A stretch of 64,000 bases of DNA from Ancistrus triradiatus (GCA_025084515.1 JAJAGP010000084.1:863635-927634), one strand, 5' to 3'. Positions 1 through 14,100 are shown, numbered from the stretch's first letter. The notes: generated from the sequence alone by a model not told the origin. Numbers and translations are program-made.

Positions 1-950
1 ATTGCAATGATGCTCTATGTTTTAACAATAGAAGCAGAGATATGACAGTTTTAAATGGTTAGAGAAATGCCCTATCCATGAATAACATTTTTATTGTATC
101 TAACCATGCAGCAAAGCATGGTACACTGCTGGAGTATGAAGTAGCTTTCAGTACTGCTGTTGTGGCCATATATTTGTGAACTGTGGCCAGATCTGAAATG
201 TGATATGTGAGTGATGGTTAAAATTTTAACATGATTTCAGATTTATTCAAGCAGAAAATGCACTACATTATGCTGTCTTTATTGATTGTAATTGCATTAG
301 ATTGTTTAGCTGTACTTTACGAAGTTAGTTAGGAAAGTTGAGTTCTGTTTTTAACGCACAACAGTCTAAAAAAATCTCATATCCACCAACAGTCAGCTTG
401 ACATCTAGCAGTTACATAAGCAGAGAAAATAAGGACATGAATGTTTTATTTAGGACTGTGTTTTTATTTCTTTATATAGCATGTTCTGTTATGATGCCAT
501 TTTATTCTGTGTCGCTGAGGCCACAATGAACTATTAGTTTTAATTCCTTCATGTTATTTTTTGGCTGTAGATCCTTAAAAAAAATAATTTATTTTACAGT
601 TGAGTTTCATTGCATGATGTGAACTTGATGAGGTGAGTGAATAATTTGTAGTGTATTTTGTATGTAGCATGCATTCTGTTGCTATGACTGAAATAAAAGA
701 GAAATTGAATTGTACCTGTGTTTGAAATTGTATTGGTTTCATTTTCATCACTTAATAGGAAGGTCACCACATAGCAGACAGTCAAATGTGGCTCAATTTA
801 GGCATTTATCGGTCAGTTATGCCAATTGCAAGTGTATTGTGGACCAGATTAGGCTCAAACGTTGCCAGGAACAATTAAGGTTCATCACGGCACTATGACT
901 CTGGTCTCCATAGTCCCACAATCATAATAAATTTGGACAGTATGGAAAGT
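1..950. other. AT-rich non-coding stretch, possible 3' UTR of an upstream gene
   Basis: No convincing coding exon is visible. An AATAAA at about 692-697 could be the polyadenylation signal of a + strand gene lying left of the window, but no exon supports this. The short open frames here lack recognisable domains. Confidence 0.3.
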
Positions 951-954
951 GGGG

Positions 955-1360
955 AAAAAACCTCCACAGTGTTTTAATTTAACATTTAATTTGACAGAAA
1001 TTCCTCCAGGTTCCTTGAATCGTTTAATGATATTATGCACTGTAGAGGGAGAAATATGTAAATTCCTTCTAATATTTGTAGAGCATTATTTTGAAACATT
1101 TACATAATTTTCTCACGCATTTGTAAGGGCAATGGCTCACATACACTTACAGATATGTAATGTTGAATGATTTTCCTCAACAAATAAATGACCAAGTATT
1201 ATAATTTATATGTTTATAAGTTATCATTTGATTAATTTGGGATCCCTTTATCTACTTTTAGGAATTGTGCGAAAATCTGATGTTGTTTTAGGTCATATTT
1301 ATGCAGAAATCTAGAAAATTTGCAAGGGTTTACCACTATTCATAGCTTCTGACAGTCCTG
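955..1360 (-). mobile_element. Chimeric Tc1/mariner fragments: transposase HTH piece plus a solo terminal repeat
   Basis: Read on the minus strand, about 1010-1075 encodes HISPSTVHNIIKRFKE, the helix-turn-helix signature of one fish Tc1 transposase family. Directly beside it, about 1135-1355 matches the roughly 215-bp terminal repeat of a different Tc1 family, the one also seen at 16142-16360 and 41399-41615. Neither piece has a partner end, so both are relics. Confidence 0.6.
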
Positions 1361-1922
1361 AGTATCATTGTACTCTTGTGGCAGGAGAGTTACGATTACA
1401 GTGACAGATTTACATTTACAACTCCAAATCAGAAAAAGTTGGGATGGTATGGAAAATGCATATATAAAAAAAATGCAGTGTTCCTTGAACGTACTCTGAC
1501 TTTTATATCATTGCAGACAGTATGAACCCAGGATATTTAATGTTTTGTTTGATCAACTTCTTTAATTTGTTAATACACATTCCTGAATTTCTGGCCTGCA
1601 ACACATTCCAAAAAAGTTGGGATGGGGGCAAATTAAGGCTAGTAATGAGGTAAAAAACTAATTTTATGATGTGATTTCAAGCAGGTGATAGTAATCATGA
1701 TTTGGTACAAAGGCAGTACCCACAAAAGGTCTTTGAGGAGCAGAGATTGGCAGAGGATCTCCAGTTTATCAACAAATGTGTAAGAAAGTTATTGAAATGT
1801 TTAAAAACAATGTTCCTCAAAGAAAAACTGGAAGGGATTTACATACAGTGGTGTGAAAAAGTGTTCGCCCCCTTCCTGGTGTTCTATTTTCAGGAACAAT
1901 TGAGAAAGAAAGTAACTGAGAT

Positions 1923-2972
1923 TAGGGCTGCAACGAACGATTATTTTAATAATCGATTAATCGGACGATTATTTTTTTGATTAATCAATGAATCGGGTTA
2001 AAAAAAAAAAATCTTTCCATGTCTTTATTCAGAAATATAACATTAATTAACAGAGCAAATAAGTGCTTACAATAAATGAATAATAATAAATACAATTTAT
2101 TAATAAATTAAAATAACAAATTAAATAATAAAGAAAAATAAGTGCATCTCTGATGCAAACACTACATACAAACTCATTCATGCTCTTTCTTTAGAAACTT
2201 TGCATTGCAAGCCAAAAATGTTAGCATGTCAACATGCTCCTGGCTAAAGCTGGCTCTCTTTTTAGAGACTACTATATTTCCTGCCTCAGAAAACAGACGC
2301 TCAGGACAGTGTTGAAGGACCAGGAATGCATAAATAGGACTTGGCTAGCCTGGCCAATATAGGATATCTGTCTCTTAACTCCATAACTGTCATTATCCAG
2401 CTAACAAGCAGAAAAACAGCATCAACCGTGCTGTGTCCGTTCGCATAGTGTGAGTGCGCCGTTACGTTCCCTCACTTCAAAACGGAACAAACTCGGGATA
2501 TTGTGGTGACTTACGCTGTTGTTGAGCTCCTTTCATCCTCATCGGTGACTCCCACATGTTTCCGTTTCGAGGGCTGTATCAGCACCGGGGTGCTCCCGTG
2601 CCAGGTCAGATCACTTTTGCAAAGCTTGCATGTTACACATTTTTTGTTGTGTGAAGCATGAAGTGCTCCTACACTTTTGAGGTCTTAAGCCGAACCTTCT
2701 TCTCTGTGCCGGTCATGTTTCATTTGTAGAATTTATTTAATTCTTAATGCTAACTTATTTTGAATGTTCCGCCTCCGCGTCGGATCATCCTCGCTCCGTT
2801 CAATCGCTCGTATTTTATTTCCAGCGTTGACGAAGTGCCGCAAGTAACGTAAGCGGATATGACAAGGCGAGGGAAACCTAAATCATGCGACACCACGAAT
2901 CGATAATGAAATTCGTTGTCGACACTTTTAATAATCGATTATCGATTTTATCGATTCGTTATTGCAGCCCTA
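1923..2972 (-). mobile_element. hAT-superfamily element with 8-bp target duplication
   Basis: The termini are TAGGGCTGCAACGA and its inverse ending TTGCAGCCCTA, followed by an inner AATCGATTA-rich inverted zone. The flanks actgagat (1915-1922) and attgagat (2973-2980) form an 8-bp target duplication with one mismatch, as expected for hAT. On the minus strand about 2180-2320 encodes ERLFSEAGNIVVSKKRASF and a following EHVDMLTFLACN, the C-terminal dimerisation region of a hAT transposase. The rest of the transposase is missing. Confidence 0.85.
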
Positions 2973-3000
2973 ATTGAGATATAAAGCCATTTCTAAAGCT

Positions 3001-3893
3001 TCGAGACGCCAGCGAACCACAGTGAGAGCCATTATCCACAAATGATGAAGACATGGAACAGTGGTGAACCTTCCCAAGAGTGGCCGGCCAACCAAAATTA
3101 TCCCAAGAGCACAGCGACGACTCATCCAAGAGGTCACAAAAGACCCCACAACAACATCTAAAGAACCGCAGGCCTCACTTGCCTCAGTTAAGGTTAGTGT
3201 TCATGTCTCCACCATAAGGAGGAGACTGGGCAAAAATGGCCACATTAAAGCTCGTCTCGATTTTTCCAGAACACATCTTTATGATCCCCAAGATTTTTGG
3301 GAAAACATTCTGTGGAAGGGCGAGACAAAAGTCGAATTCTTTGAAAGGTGTGTCTCTCATTACATCTAAATACTAAAAGTAACCCAGCATTTAAGAAAAA
3401 GAACATTATACTAACAGTAAAATATGGTGGTGGTAGTGTGATGGTCTGGGGCTGTTTTGCTGCTTCAGGACCTGGAAGACTTGCTGTGATAAATGGAACT
3501 ATGAATTCTGCTGTCTACCAAAAAATCCTGAAGGAGAATGTCCGGCCATCTGTTCGTGACCTCATGCTGAAACGAACTTGGGTTCTGCAGCAGGACAAAT
3601 GATCCAAAACACACCAGCAAGTCCAGCTCTGACTGGCTGAAGAAAAACAAAATGAAGACTTTGGAATGGCCTAGTCAAAGTCCTGACCTGAATCCTATTG
3701 AGATGCTGTGGCATGACCTTAAAAAGGCCGTTCATGCTCGAAAACCCTCCAATGTGGCTGAATTACAACAATTCTGTAAAGATGAGTGGCCACAATTCCT
3801 CCACAATGCTGTAAAAGACTCACTGCAAGCTATCACAAACGCTTGGTTGCAGTTGTTGCTGCTAAGGGTGGCCCAACCAGTTATTAGGCTTAG
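3001..3893 (+). pseudogene. Tc1 transposase pseudogene
   Basis: Fragments in several frames read as a fish Tc1 transposase. A GRPTKI motif and second HTH region lie near 3080-3240, followed by a GGGSVMVWGCFAASGPGRLAVI block near 3425-3490. A degraded QQDK (second catalytic Asp region) is near 3590, and SQSPDLNPIEMLWHDLKK (third acidic residue, Glu) near 3672-3725. The first catalytic block near 3310 reads WKGETKVEFF, with Gly in place of Asp. Frameshifts separate the pieces, so no active enzyme can be made. Confidence 0.8.
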
Positions 3894-4490
3894 GGGGCAA
3901 TCACTTTTTCACACATGTAGGTTTGGATTTTTTTTCTCCCTTAGTAATAAACACCACCATTTTAAAAACTGCATTTTGTGTTTCTGTTTAAATTGCTTTG
4001 ATGTTCCGAAACACTTGTGTGACAAACGTGAAAAAATAGGAAATCAGGAAGGGGGCAAACACTTTTTCACACCACTGTATTTCAGTCCTAACTTTTTCTG
4101 ATTTGAATTTTTGCGTTGTCTTGTTGATAAATGCATGGATGTCCCTGGAAAACATGTCATGTTGAAGGAATTCCTGTTGCATTATTGCTGCCATCACAGA
4201 AGTGTAAATGACCTTTGCCTACGGCACTGACAAAACTTGTTGCTGATAATAGTCTGGGTGGTCCTTTTTGTCTTTGGTCTGGAGCACACAGCCTGTGTTC
4301 TTCCAAAAAAGATCTGGAATACTGATTCATCTGACCACTACACTTTTCCACTGTGTGATGGTCCATTCCAAATGAAATGAAGTTGACCAGACAAAACATT
4401 AAATATTTTGAGTTTATGCTGTCTCCAATTAAATAAAGATCAAAGTAAATGCATCCATACCATCCCAACTTTTTCTGATTCGAGGTTGTA

Positions 4491-4620
4491 CATAATTTAG
4501 TAGACACCCTTATCCAGAGCGACTTAACATTGGTACATTCTTGCATTCCACGCAACTGTGGGTTAAGGGGCCTTGCTCAAGGACCCAGTGGTGGCAAGCT
4601 ACTGTACATATTTGTATGTA
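4491..4620. repeat. Dispersed fish SINE/LINE-tail repeat
   Basis: The stretch holds the common fish tail in reverse: gtagacacccttatccagag and, further on, ggttaaggggccttgctcaa with caaggacccagtggtggcaa. The same family appears in other pieces at 20405-20590, 36340-36515 and 38478-38580. No coding capacity is visible. Confidence 0.5.
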
Positions 4621-6520
4621 TGCATGTGCTGAATTGACTAACATGTGTGACGTGGTACGCTGTATTCTGGTAGGCAATATGCAGACACGTAGCAGTTGCA
4701 AGGGTGTCGTAAACTAAACCTCCTGCTGTTCAGACGGTGTTGGACGCGGTTTTATATTCCCAGCCAACCACACGAGTCCAGGTGGAGGATCTCGATCAGC
4801 AGATGGGTAACACAAAGGAAACACCTGACTCAGTCCTGCATCTCAATACTGCAGGACTAGGATGAGCAAGAAAGGGAAACCACATTACACAGTAGTAAAT
4901 ACAGTATCAGAAACTTAACGTTTGATTATTACGATAAGCTCCTTCAACAAGCCATGGTGTTAAACATGAGCTGACGAAAGAATAGCGATGACTGGGTGTA
5001 GCTGAACTCGCATTAAACGCGAAGAGGCTGAACAAATGAAACCAGGTGAGCAGTGTGATACTGTAGCGATATGGGATTGATATGTAAACTGTTTTGTGTC
5101 TGATATTAATTAAATAATTCATTAATTATTTTATCCCATCAATCGGTGCGTAGCGTGCTGTTTGTAAATGTTATCTTATGCCTATAGGCATTCTTCTGAC
5201 AAAACAGTCAATTTTAGTTATAAATTTTAATTGTTCTCAAACGCCAAATAACTTGTAATCAACAACAAATATTCAGGTGTTGTTCTAAATGAAAGGATTA
5301 ATAAACTAAGAATTTTTTATTTGACTGCACACTTTTTAAAGATATTGGAGGAAATTTTGCACTGTGCAGGCATTTAGGCACATTACCATAGAGTTATCTT
5401 ATGCAAGCTGTCAGAACTTAATTAACTTCGCTATGGCTAACTATCACTATGGGTATCCAAACATTTGTGAAAGGCTATGTAAAAGTATACCAGCCGGATA
5501 AAAGAAATGAGCCACCTGTAACTAAAATCCGAGCCTGAAGCTACTACCACCTTAAACACGCTAAGGTAAGCTAAGGTAGCTAAATATTTGTCTGAGGAGT
5601 ATATAAAAAAGCACTGCTATTTAAACCCAAGTCTTTGTGGTGGTGGGCTAGCGCATTATGCTATGACACTTGAGCACACCGTTTTACATTTATTTTTAAA
5701 ATACATCTTTTGTGTGTTTTGCGCTTGCTTAGACTTCACTGACTTGTCTTGGGGTGATAAATAGCAGCATTAGTGTACTAAACAGGTTTTGTATACTGTT
5801 TATCTGTAAAATATTCTTTCACAAGTGCTAGTGTTGGCCTTTTCACACCCATGCACCCATAAATTAATCTGATGTATATGCTCACACAGAATTAGTGCTA
5901 GATCATATTCTGATGCTCTCTCTTGGCCCTCAGCATGTCCCTTTGCCCCTGCCAAAATCTCAAAAGTGTAAAACAGCCACTATAAACCATAACCTCCCCT
6001 GAATTCATCACATATCATTAGTGCAACTTGTGGTTCGACTGACCTGTTGTAGTAACAGGTTTTGTCTGTGTATGGTGGGTAGTCTTCTGGTCTGTCGAGG
6101 GGATTGCCAAAGTAACCAGCCCTCACTTGATTTCTGAGCCAGTGCAAGCAACACATTAGTGTAAAAATAAACCCTGTAACCTAATCAACCCTGGAGCTGA
6201 GGCTATAGTTGAGGTCACCTGGCAAAATCTTCTCTGGGGGTTACAGGTGTTTTGTTTTACATAGCTGGATGTGTCAACTGGTGTATGAATTCTAGCTTTC
6301 GGAAGACTTGAAGAGTGGGTGGCATGTTTGAATCCTTCCAAATTCAGGACAAATCTGTTACTGAAGGGGTCAAGTGTCGAAAGAAGGGTGACTCTGACAT
6401 GTGGGTATATACAGGAAATATTCGTATTGGCTTGTGCTGTGATTTATCGCCTTACATTTTATTTAGAGTACCTGTCATCATTTCTTCTTTTGCCATGCTG
6501 CTGTGTTCCCATCTCCTCAG
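4621..6520. other. Non-coding region upstream of the calpain coding start
   Basis: No recognisable exon or repeat is seen. The calpain start codon sits one base after a good 3' splice site (6520), so at least one 5' untranslated exon and the promoter must lie in or upstream of this stretch. I could not place them. Confidence 0.35.
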
Positions 6521-6521
6521 G

Positions 6522-7815
6522 ATGCCAGAAACAGTCTGTCTATTTCAAGGTCAGAACTATCACAAACTGAAGAAGGCATGTGTGAGGCGAGGCGTTCTCT
6601 TCCAAGATCCTCATTTCCCTGCCTCTGCACAGTCCCTGTTCTATAAGAGAACACCACCTTCAGGTCTCAAATGGAAGAGACCAAGGGTAAGGAACATGTC
6701 ATGATCAAAACAATAACACTACTGATATACTGTTCCATTCACACTGTCCATTCACAGACGAGTTGGAAATCTTTGGCAAGAGTATGAATAGACGGTGGCC
6801 CAAGAAAAGACAAACCGATGACAGGGTGTTAGGTGCCGAAGGGTAATGAAGGCTTACTGGCCCACCCAGACTGCTAATGTGGTACAAGTCACAGAAATGT
6901 TTAATGCTGGCTACGGGAGGAATATGCCATAACATCCAGGGCATTGCCCGCTGCTGATTATGGGGCTGCATAGCTACAAACCTGTCAGAGTGGCCATACT
7001 GACCCTTGCCACCCTCTAAAGGCATGGAAGTATCGAAACTGGACCCACATAATGTAAATGACCAAGTATGTGTGCACCACTTACCTGGGGAAGTGCTGAT
7101 ACCAGTATGGACTGTGGGAGAAAAACAAACCAGTGGAGGGAGTGTGACTCTCTGGAAAATGGTCTGCTGGGAAGCCCTGGGTCTGATCATTTGTATGGAC
7201 ATTAAGTTGACACATAACATAAGCCTAAACTTCTTTGGATGAGGTACACCCCTTCATAATAATGGTATTCCCCAGTGACAGTGGAGTTCTTCAGTAGAAT
7301 GATGTGCACACTATTTGAAAATGGTTCAAAGAACAAAAAGAAGAGCCCTGGCCAACAGGTTTCCCATATCTCAATCTGGTTAAGCATCTGTGTAAACTCA
7401 GAGATACTCATTGTTACTGCTGTGAAATCTAACTTTAACACTTTCATTCTTAGCACCTGAACCAAATACCAAAAAAATGTTTTTTTCTTTTTGACAAAAG
7501 TGAATTTATGCTAGATATGCTACAATATAAAGCTAGAGACTCCGTGTAGAGTTGAACTGCATCTGTTGTATACTAGTCTAATTGTGTCTGCACTGTCAGG
7601 AAGTCTATAACAGATATGTTTAATTAAAGGCCTATCCAATGTTGGCAAGACATCGTCCCAATGTTGTTTGACACCTTGGAGCTTGTGTCTGCTGTGTGGT
7701 TGGCTTCTATGTATTACCAAGATTATGTTGGTTATGATTGAAAAATAACTGACATTTATTAAAATAGCATCTATCTGTGCGAATATGTTGAATCAAATAT
7801 AACTATAGAGTATGC

Positions 7816-7882
<67 letters not shown>

Positions 7883-10800
7883 CCTCTGTAAACTGATCCT
7901 CGCCAAGCAAAGAGGATCCAATGGCAGATCCAATATACTGTAATTTGATATGTCCAAGCTGGCAGCACCTTTGTCTTTTACAAAATATTTTGATGTTAAT
8001 TTCTAAGGTATAACATCTCAAACAAATATTAAAAATGTAATTGTAAACAACCATGCTATTTATTAATGGGAAATACGGATAAAGCATTTTAACCCCACTT
8101 TTTCTGGTCAGAAAAATATTAGTTATTCCCAAAGCACTTACAAAACGAACCTTCCCCATATGTTAGTATGTGGTTCTTGTTTATGTAATTTATGCATGTG
8201 CCCAGGTCTAGTGATTGGAGAAAGGAGGCTTTCTGGAGCTTTGAATTATTTGAACTTCTTCATTTGAACTGCTCTTTGAGAAACGATTGAAACCCTGTGT
8301 CCTAGTGACATCTGCTGGCCAGATTTGTGCAACTGCATCAGGGAAAACTCCATACAAACAACCATTTTGAACAGGAATGTAATTTTTAAATAAAACTTTT
8401 AAAGGAATATAGGTGTCACATCGCAAACTGCGGTTTTCTCTCTCCGCCGTCAGAGGTCGCTCTCGCCAGAGTTTTAACCAGCGAGAGTGTACCTCACCGG
8501 CATCGTCTATTTAAGCTGCTTCCGCAAACACCTCCGTGCGAAGTCTTGTTTGCAATGGGTGACAATTCTGAGCGGTATTTTCGGTATCTGTCTTTGTTGG
8601 TTTTGACCCTGGATTTCCTGTCATCGATCTCGGCTTTGGTTCCATCTGTCGGCTTCGGTTGTTCGAGTTTCTGGACTACTTATCTGGTATTGACCCTGCC
8701 TGTTTCTGACTACGATTGTTGTGAATTAAACCTGCACCTGATTCTTACCACGGTCTCGAGTATTATCTGTGACAGAAGACTTCGCACGGAGGTGTTTGCG
8801 GAAGCAGCTTAAATAGACTGTTAAAACTCTGGCGAGAGCGACCTCTAACGGCGGAGAGAGGAAACCGCAGTTTGCGATGTGACAATAGGTATGTGTGGCA
8901 TAATGTCCATTTGGACAACATCAAATTGGATATGCGTCTGAGGTCTGATGATGTAAATATCCTTGTTATTAAGGTTATTAACCTTCTTAAGATGTACAGT
9001 ATTACATGGCGAGGTACATTAACTTTAATACAGTTGTAATGACAGACATAATCAGCACAGACTCTGGTGTAGAATGTTTTATTTAAAAAAAGTAGAGAAA
9101 TAAGCACTTATCCATGGCTTACTGATGAGTGCGTTTAATTATAAATTATACATTTAAATGATCTGTGCAATTTACAATGTACATAATGGTTGCATTTTGA
9201 ACATTTTTAATTATGAGCTCATAACTATCTGCATTTTTTTCCATGTGTGCCTCAGGAGCTGTGTAAGGACCCTCGACTCTTTGTGGATGGAATTAGCACA
9301 AGAGATCTGCATCAAGGCAGCCTGGGTAACTGTTGGATGGTGGCAGCTACTTCCTGTTTGGCCACAGAGCCATCACTTTGGAAAAAGGTTTGTGTGCATT
9401 TGTGTATGTGAGAATCACTGTGTGTAGCTATGACACATTTTCACTTTATCTTTCCACTTGTATTCTCTCTCACACACAATATATATATATATATATATAT
9501 ACACACTCCTGATCAAAATCTTAAGACCAGTTAAAAAATTGCAAGAATTCGCATTTTGCACTATTGGATCTTAAGAAGGTTCTAAGTAGAGCTTCACAAT
9601 GCTAAAAGAAGAAATCGGCGCAAAACACAAAGTTTTGAGCAGGGAATTTTTTGAAAACTGCTTTTACACTCAAACATGATCTTTTCAGCTGATCAAAAAT
9701 TTAAGACCATAGCTTTTAAAAGCCAAAAGCTGCCCAAAAATTTAGATTCCATGTCATTTTCTGTCAAGTATTTACACTGTCAAGACTTCCTGATGGCAAA
9801 AGCAAAAAAGCTCACTGACTTTGAACGTGGTAGGATTGTTGAGCTGCATAAGCAAGGCCTCTCACAACGTGCCATCGCTGCTGAGGTTGGACGCAGTAAG
9901 ACAGTCATTTTGCATTTTTTAAATGACCCTGAGGTTATGGAACAAAAAAGTCAAGTGGTAGACCCAAAAAAATTTCACCAGCGCTGAGCCGCAGGATCCG
10001 ATTGGCTGTCCGTCAAGACACGGGACGATCCTCTACCCAAATTAAGGCCATTACTGGTGCTGACTGCAGCCCAATAACCATCAGACGGCATCTACGAGGG
10101 AAGGGCTTCAGAAATACAAAACGTCTTCAAAAGCCACGTCTTCTTCAACGCCACAAAATTGCCTGTTTGGACTTTGCAAGGGTGCACCAAACATGGGACA
10201 TTGAAAGGTGGAAGAAAGTTGTCTTCTGTGATGAGAAAAAATTTAACCTTGATGGGCCTGATGGCTTCCAACGTCTGGCATCATGACAAGGAGATCCCAC
10301 CTGAGATGTTTTCTACACGGCACAGTGGGGGGGGGGGGGCTCCATCATGATTTGGGGTGCGTTTTCCTTCAATGGAACAATGGAGCTTCAGGTTGTGCAG
10401 GGGCGTCAAACAGCAGCTGGCTATGTGAAGATGTTGCAGCGGGCATCCCTCATGACTGAGGGCCCTCGTCTGTGTGGTAATGACTGGGTTTATCAACAGG
10501 ACAATGCTGCAGTTCACAGTGCCCGCCTGACAAAGGACTTCTTCCAGGAGAATAACATCTCTCTTTTGGACCATCCTGCGTGTTCCCCTGATCTAAATCC
10601 GATTGAGAACATTTGGGGATGGATGGCAAGGGAAGTTTACAAAAATGGACATCAGTTCCAGACAGTGTATGCCCTTCGTGAAGCCATCTTCAACACTTGG
10701 AGCAACGTCCCCACTAGCCTCCTGAAAACACTGGCATCGAGCATGCCTAAACAATTGTTTGAAGTGATTAACAAGAATGGTGGAGCTACTCATTACTGAG

Positions 10801-11069
10801 TCCTTTTTTTGACACTTTGATTTCTGTTTTGAGGGGGTTTTCGGGGTTTTTTGAGCTATGGTCTTAAACTTTTGATCAGCTGAAAAAATCTTGTTTGACT
10901 ATAAATGCAGTTTCCAAAAAATTCCCTGCTCAAAAGTTTTTGTCTCTTGCGATGATTTCTTCTTTTAGCATTGTGAAGCTCTACTTAGAACCTTGTTAAG
11001 ATCCAATAGTGCAAAATGCGAATTCTTGCAATTTTGTAACTGGTCTTAAGATTTTGATCAGGAGTATGT

Positions 11070-11150
<81 letters not shown>

Positions 11151-14100
11151 CGTGTGTGTGTATATTGTGTGTGTCAGGTCATCCCACATCACATGGAGCA
11201 GGAGTGGAACCCTAAGCGTTCAGACCTGTATGCCGGAATTTTCCACTTCCGTTTCTGGCGTCTAGGACAATGGACAGATGTGGTGGTGGACGACCGCCTA
11301 CCAGTCAGTGAGGATGGAACTCTGCTCTTCTGTCGGTCAGCTACACCACGGGAGTTCTGGAGTGCCCTGTTGGAAAAAGCTTACGCCAAGTATGACACTG
11401 GTCAGAGAAATACATATAGTATATGTACAGCTTACAATATATAGTACTTTGCAATAGTTTTAGCCACGTTTTGGCCAAATTGATACTATTTGCCTCTAAA
11501 ACATTAAGAATTCCGGTAATGTATCAAGTTTTTATCTGAAAAGTGATCTAGTTTGTTTATTTAAATAAAATAATCAGAAAAAATTATATATGAAAGATTT
11601 ATGAAAATGTTGCGTTATGGGACAGCTTGTTTTTTGACCCAAGTGCAGAGTAATACTGGTTTTAACTCCTGGAAGCATTGAGGTAGAAACCAGTTTTTTG
11701 GAGTTGAAGGTCCTAAAGAATAATTACATTCCTTATTGATATTTAAATAGATATATTTATTACTATGATAGAGCAAGTGTATATTTTGTGCATGATGGTG
11801 TAAGAGTCTAGAACCAGGGTTGTCATACTTGTGAGGCATGCGCTCTACCAATGCATCACTGGTATACTAAGTGGAATGAATAGCTCTTATATTGCTCATT
11901 TTTGGGCTTTCATGCAGTTTCCCCAAAACTATAGTAAGTTTCCCTTACTATCTTGGTTTATCTATTCATTTTTATTATCACAATACACTTTTTGTCTTCA
12001 GTTTTCTTTCACTTACATGCACACTTTTTTGTATTTTTGTTAGTTTAAGCACATACATGCACAATCAGAATGTGCCCTAGCATACCGCATTTGTTGCCCC
12101 TCTACAAAGGTGCAACAAAGAACATTGTCTGTCCTTAATTCAGCAGCTGCGGGTATTTCTGACTGATTATCCTGTAGGATATTGGTCAAGTGAGTTCATA
12201 TTGTTAGAACTGCTGGCTAGGATGACATGCCTCTGCTGGTCCAAGGTCCCACAGCGGGGTTAGCTTGAGCTACACACCTAGCCTGCCACTGCTGGTCAGC
12301 GGTGCTGAGTTGCTGCTGAGTTGGCCTGAACTGAACACCTTTGTCTCTTTCTACAATCTTGAAAATAATGACCTTACTGGCACTAATGCAGAAGAAAAAG
12401 CTAGATAATATGTCTAGTGTCTAAAACTGCACAGTACTGGTTTTAAAAAATTTTTTTATTGTAAATTATGGTGGAAAATAAGTATTTGGTCAATAACAAA
12501 AGTTCAACTTAATACTTTGTAACATAACCTTTGTTGGTAATGACAGAGGTCAAACGTTTCCTGTAAGTCTTCACCAGGTTGGCACACACTGTAGCTGGTA
12601 TTTTGGCCCATTCTTCCATGCAGATCTCCTCTAGAGCAGTGATGTTTTGGGGCAACACGGACTTTCAACTCCCTCCACAAATTTTCTATGGGGTTGAGGC
12701 CTGGAGACTGGCTTGGCCACTCCAGGACCTTGACATGCTTTTTACAGAGCCACTCCTTCGTTGCCCGAGCGGTGTGTTTGGGACCATTGTCATGCTGGAA
12801 GACCCAGCCACGTTCCATCTTCAATGCTCTCACTGATGGAAGGAGGTTTTGGACTAAAATCTCACGATACAATGGCCCTGTTCATTCTTCCCTTAACCCG
12901 GATCAGTCGTCCTGTCCCCTCTGCAGAAAAATCAGCCCGCAAAGCATGATGTTTCCACCCCATGCTTCACAGTAGGTATGGTGTTCTTGGGATGCAACTC
13001 GGCATTCTTCCTCCAAACACGGAGAGTTGAGTTTTTACCAAAAGTTCTATTTTGGTTTCATCTGACCCACATGATATTCTCCCAGTCCTCTTCTGGATCA
13101 TCCATATGCTCTCTGGCAAACTTCAGACGGGCCTGGACATGTACTGGCTTAAGCAGGGGACACGCCTGGCACTGCAGGATCTGAGTCCCTCTCGGCATAG
13201 TGTGTTACTGATGGTAGCCTTGTTACTTTGGTCCCAGCTCTCTGCAGGTCATTCATCAGGTCCTTCCGTGTAGTTCTGGGATTGTTGCTCACCGTTCTCA
13301 TATTCATTTTGACCCAGGGGATGAGATCTTGCATGGGGCCCCAGATCAAGGGAGATTATCAATGGCTGACTAAATACTTTATTATATATATACAGCAAGG
13401 AACACTTTTAAGAACCTAATCCTTTTCTGATTTTTTTTTCTGTCAGGCTGAATGGATGTTATGAAGCTTTAGAGGGAGGAAACACTGCTGAAGCTCTGGT
13501 AGATTTTACTGGAGGTGTGTCTGAACCTCTGAGTCTTGATGGAGAGGCACTAACCCAACATCCTGACCAGAGGAAGGCCCTGTTCCAGATGCTAGCCAAA
13601 GCACACAGTTGCAAAGCTCTCATTACTTGCTCCATACGGGTAAACACCCCTGTTATCATGGAAAAGCAAACACATTCGCAATGCTCAGAATTCCAACATT
13701 TTCATTAAGAGAGATAACACAGACCCACAACACCCATGGGAAACATGAACAGATTCTAAAATGCTTACGCAATACTGCACTATATAGCACAGCTGATTGA
13801 CCATAATCTAAATGATACCGACATTTCACTTGTGTTTCATTGAGGCTGTTTCGCAAAATGCAATGATTTTTCTAATTATCTTTAATAATAATTAACTATG
13901 TATTTAAAAAAAAAACATTTAACTAAAAATATATATACAGGCCTGCACCATTTAACATCTACATTATGTTCTGTGAAACAGGACAGGCCATTTCCATCAT
14001 CACATAGTAGTTTAGATACTTTGCACATAGTGTTTTATTTTTAAACAATAATTGTAATTAAAATACAATATTCATACATTTGGTACTGTACTGTACAATA

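Larger units (their letters stand above)
1846..4077 (+). mobile_element. Tc1-like transposon inserted in the outer element, itself split by a hAT
   Basis: Both ends carry the inverted repeat CAGTGGTGTGAAAAAGTG flanked by TA (1844-1845 and 4078-4079). Removing the hAT insertion (1923-2972) and its target duplication leaves about 1.17 kb, close to a somewhat short Tc1 element. The transposase remnant is on + at about 3000-3890. Confidence 0.8.
1419..4488. mobile_element. Outer Tc1/mariner-type element of a three-level transposon nest
   Basis: The left end (from 1419, after TA) and the right end (to 4488, before TA) are inverted copies around the core AATCAGAAAAAGTTGGGATG. The body is split: 1419-1843 and 4080-4488 belong to this element, and the middle is a later insertion. 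The left part still shows the start of a transposase-like frame, with a CLKTMFLKEKLEG-like stretch near 1790-1840. No catalytic part remains. A related element without the insertion lies at 19011-19968. Confidence 0.7.

Noticed and set aside
3465..3650. Minus-strand frame opposite the Tc1 transposase
   Set aside because: Shadow of the transposase sequence, without a motif.
6315..6521. Upstream in-frame extension of the calpain first exon
   Set aside because: A good 3' splice site ends at 6520, and the Met at 6522 gives the family N-terminal length exactly. The upstream frame has no similarity to calpains.
7771..8159. Ser-Leu repeat proteins on the minus strand
   Set aside because: They are translations of the (GA)n microsatellite and contain no domain.
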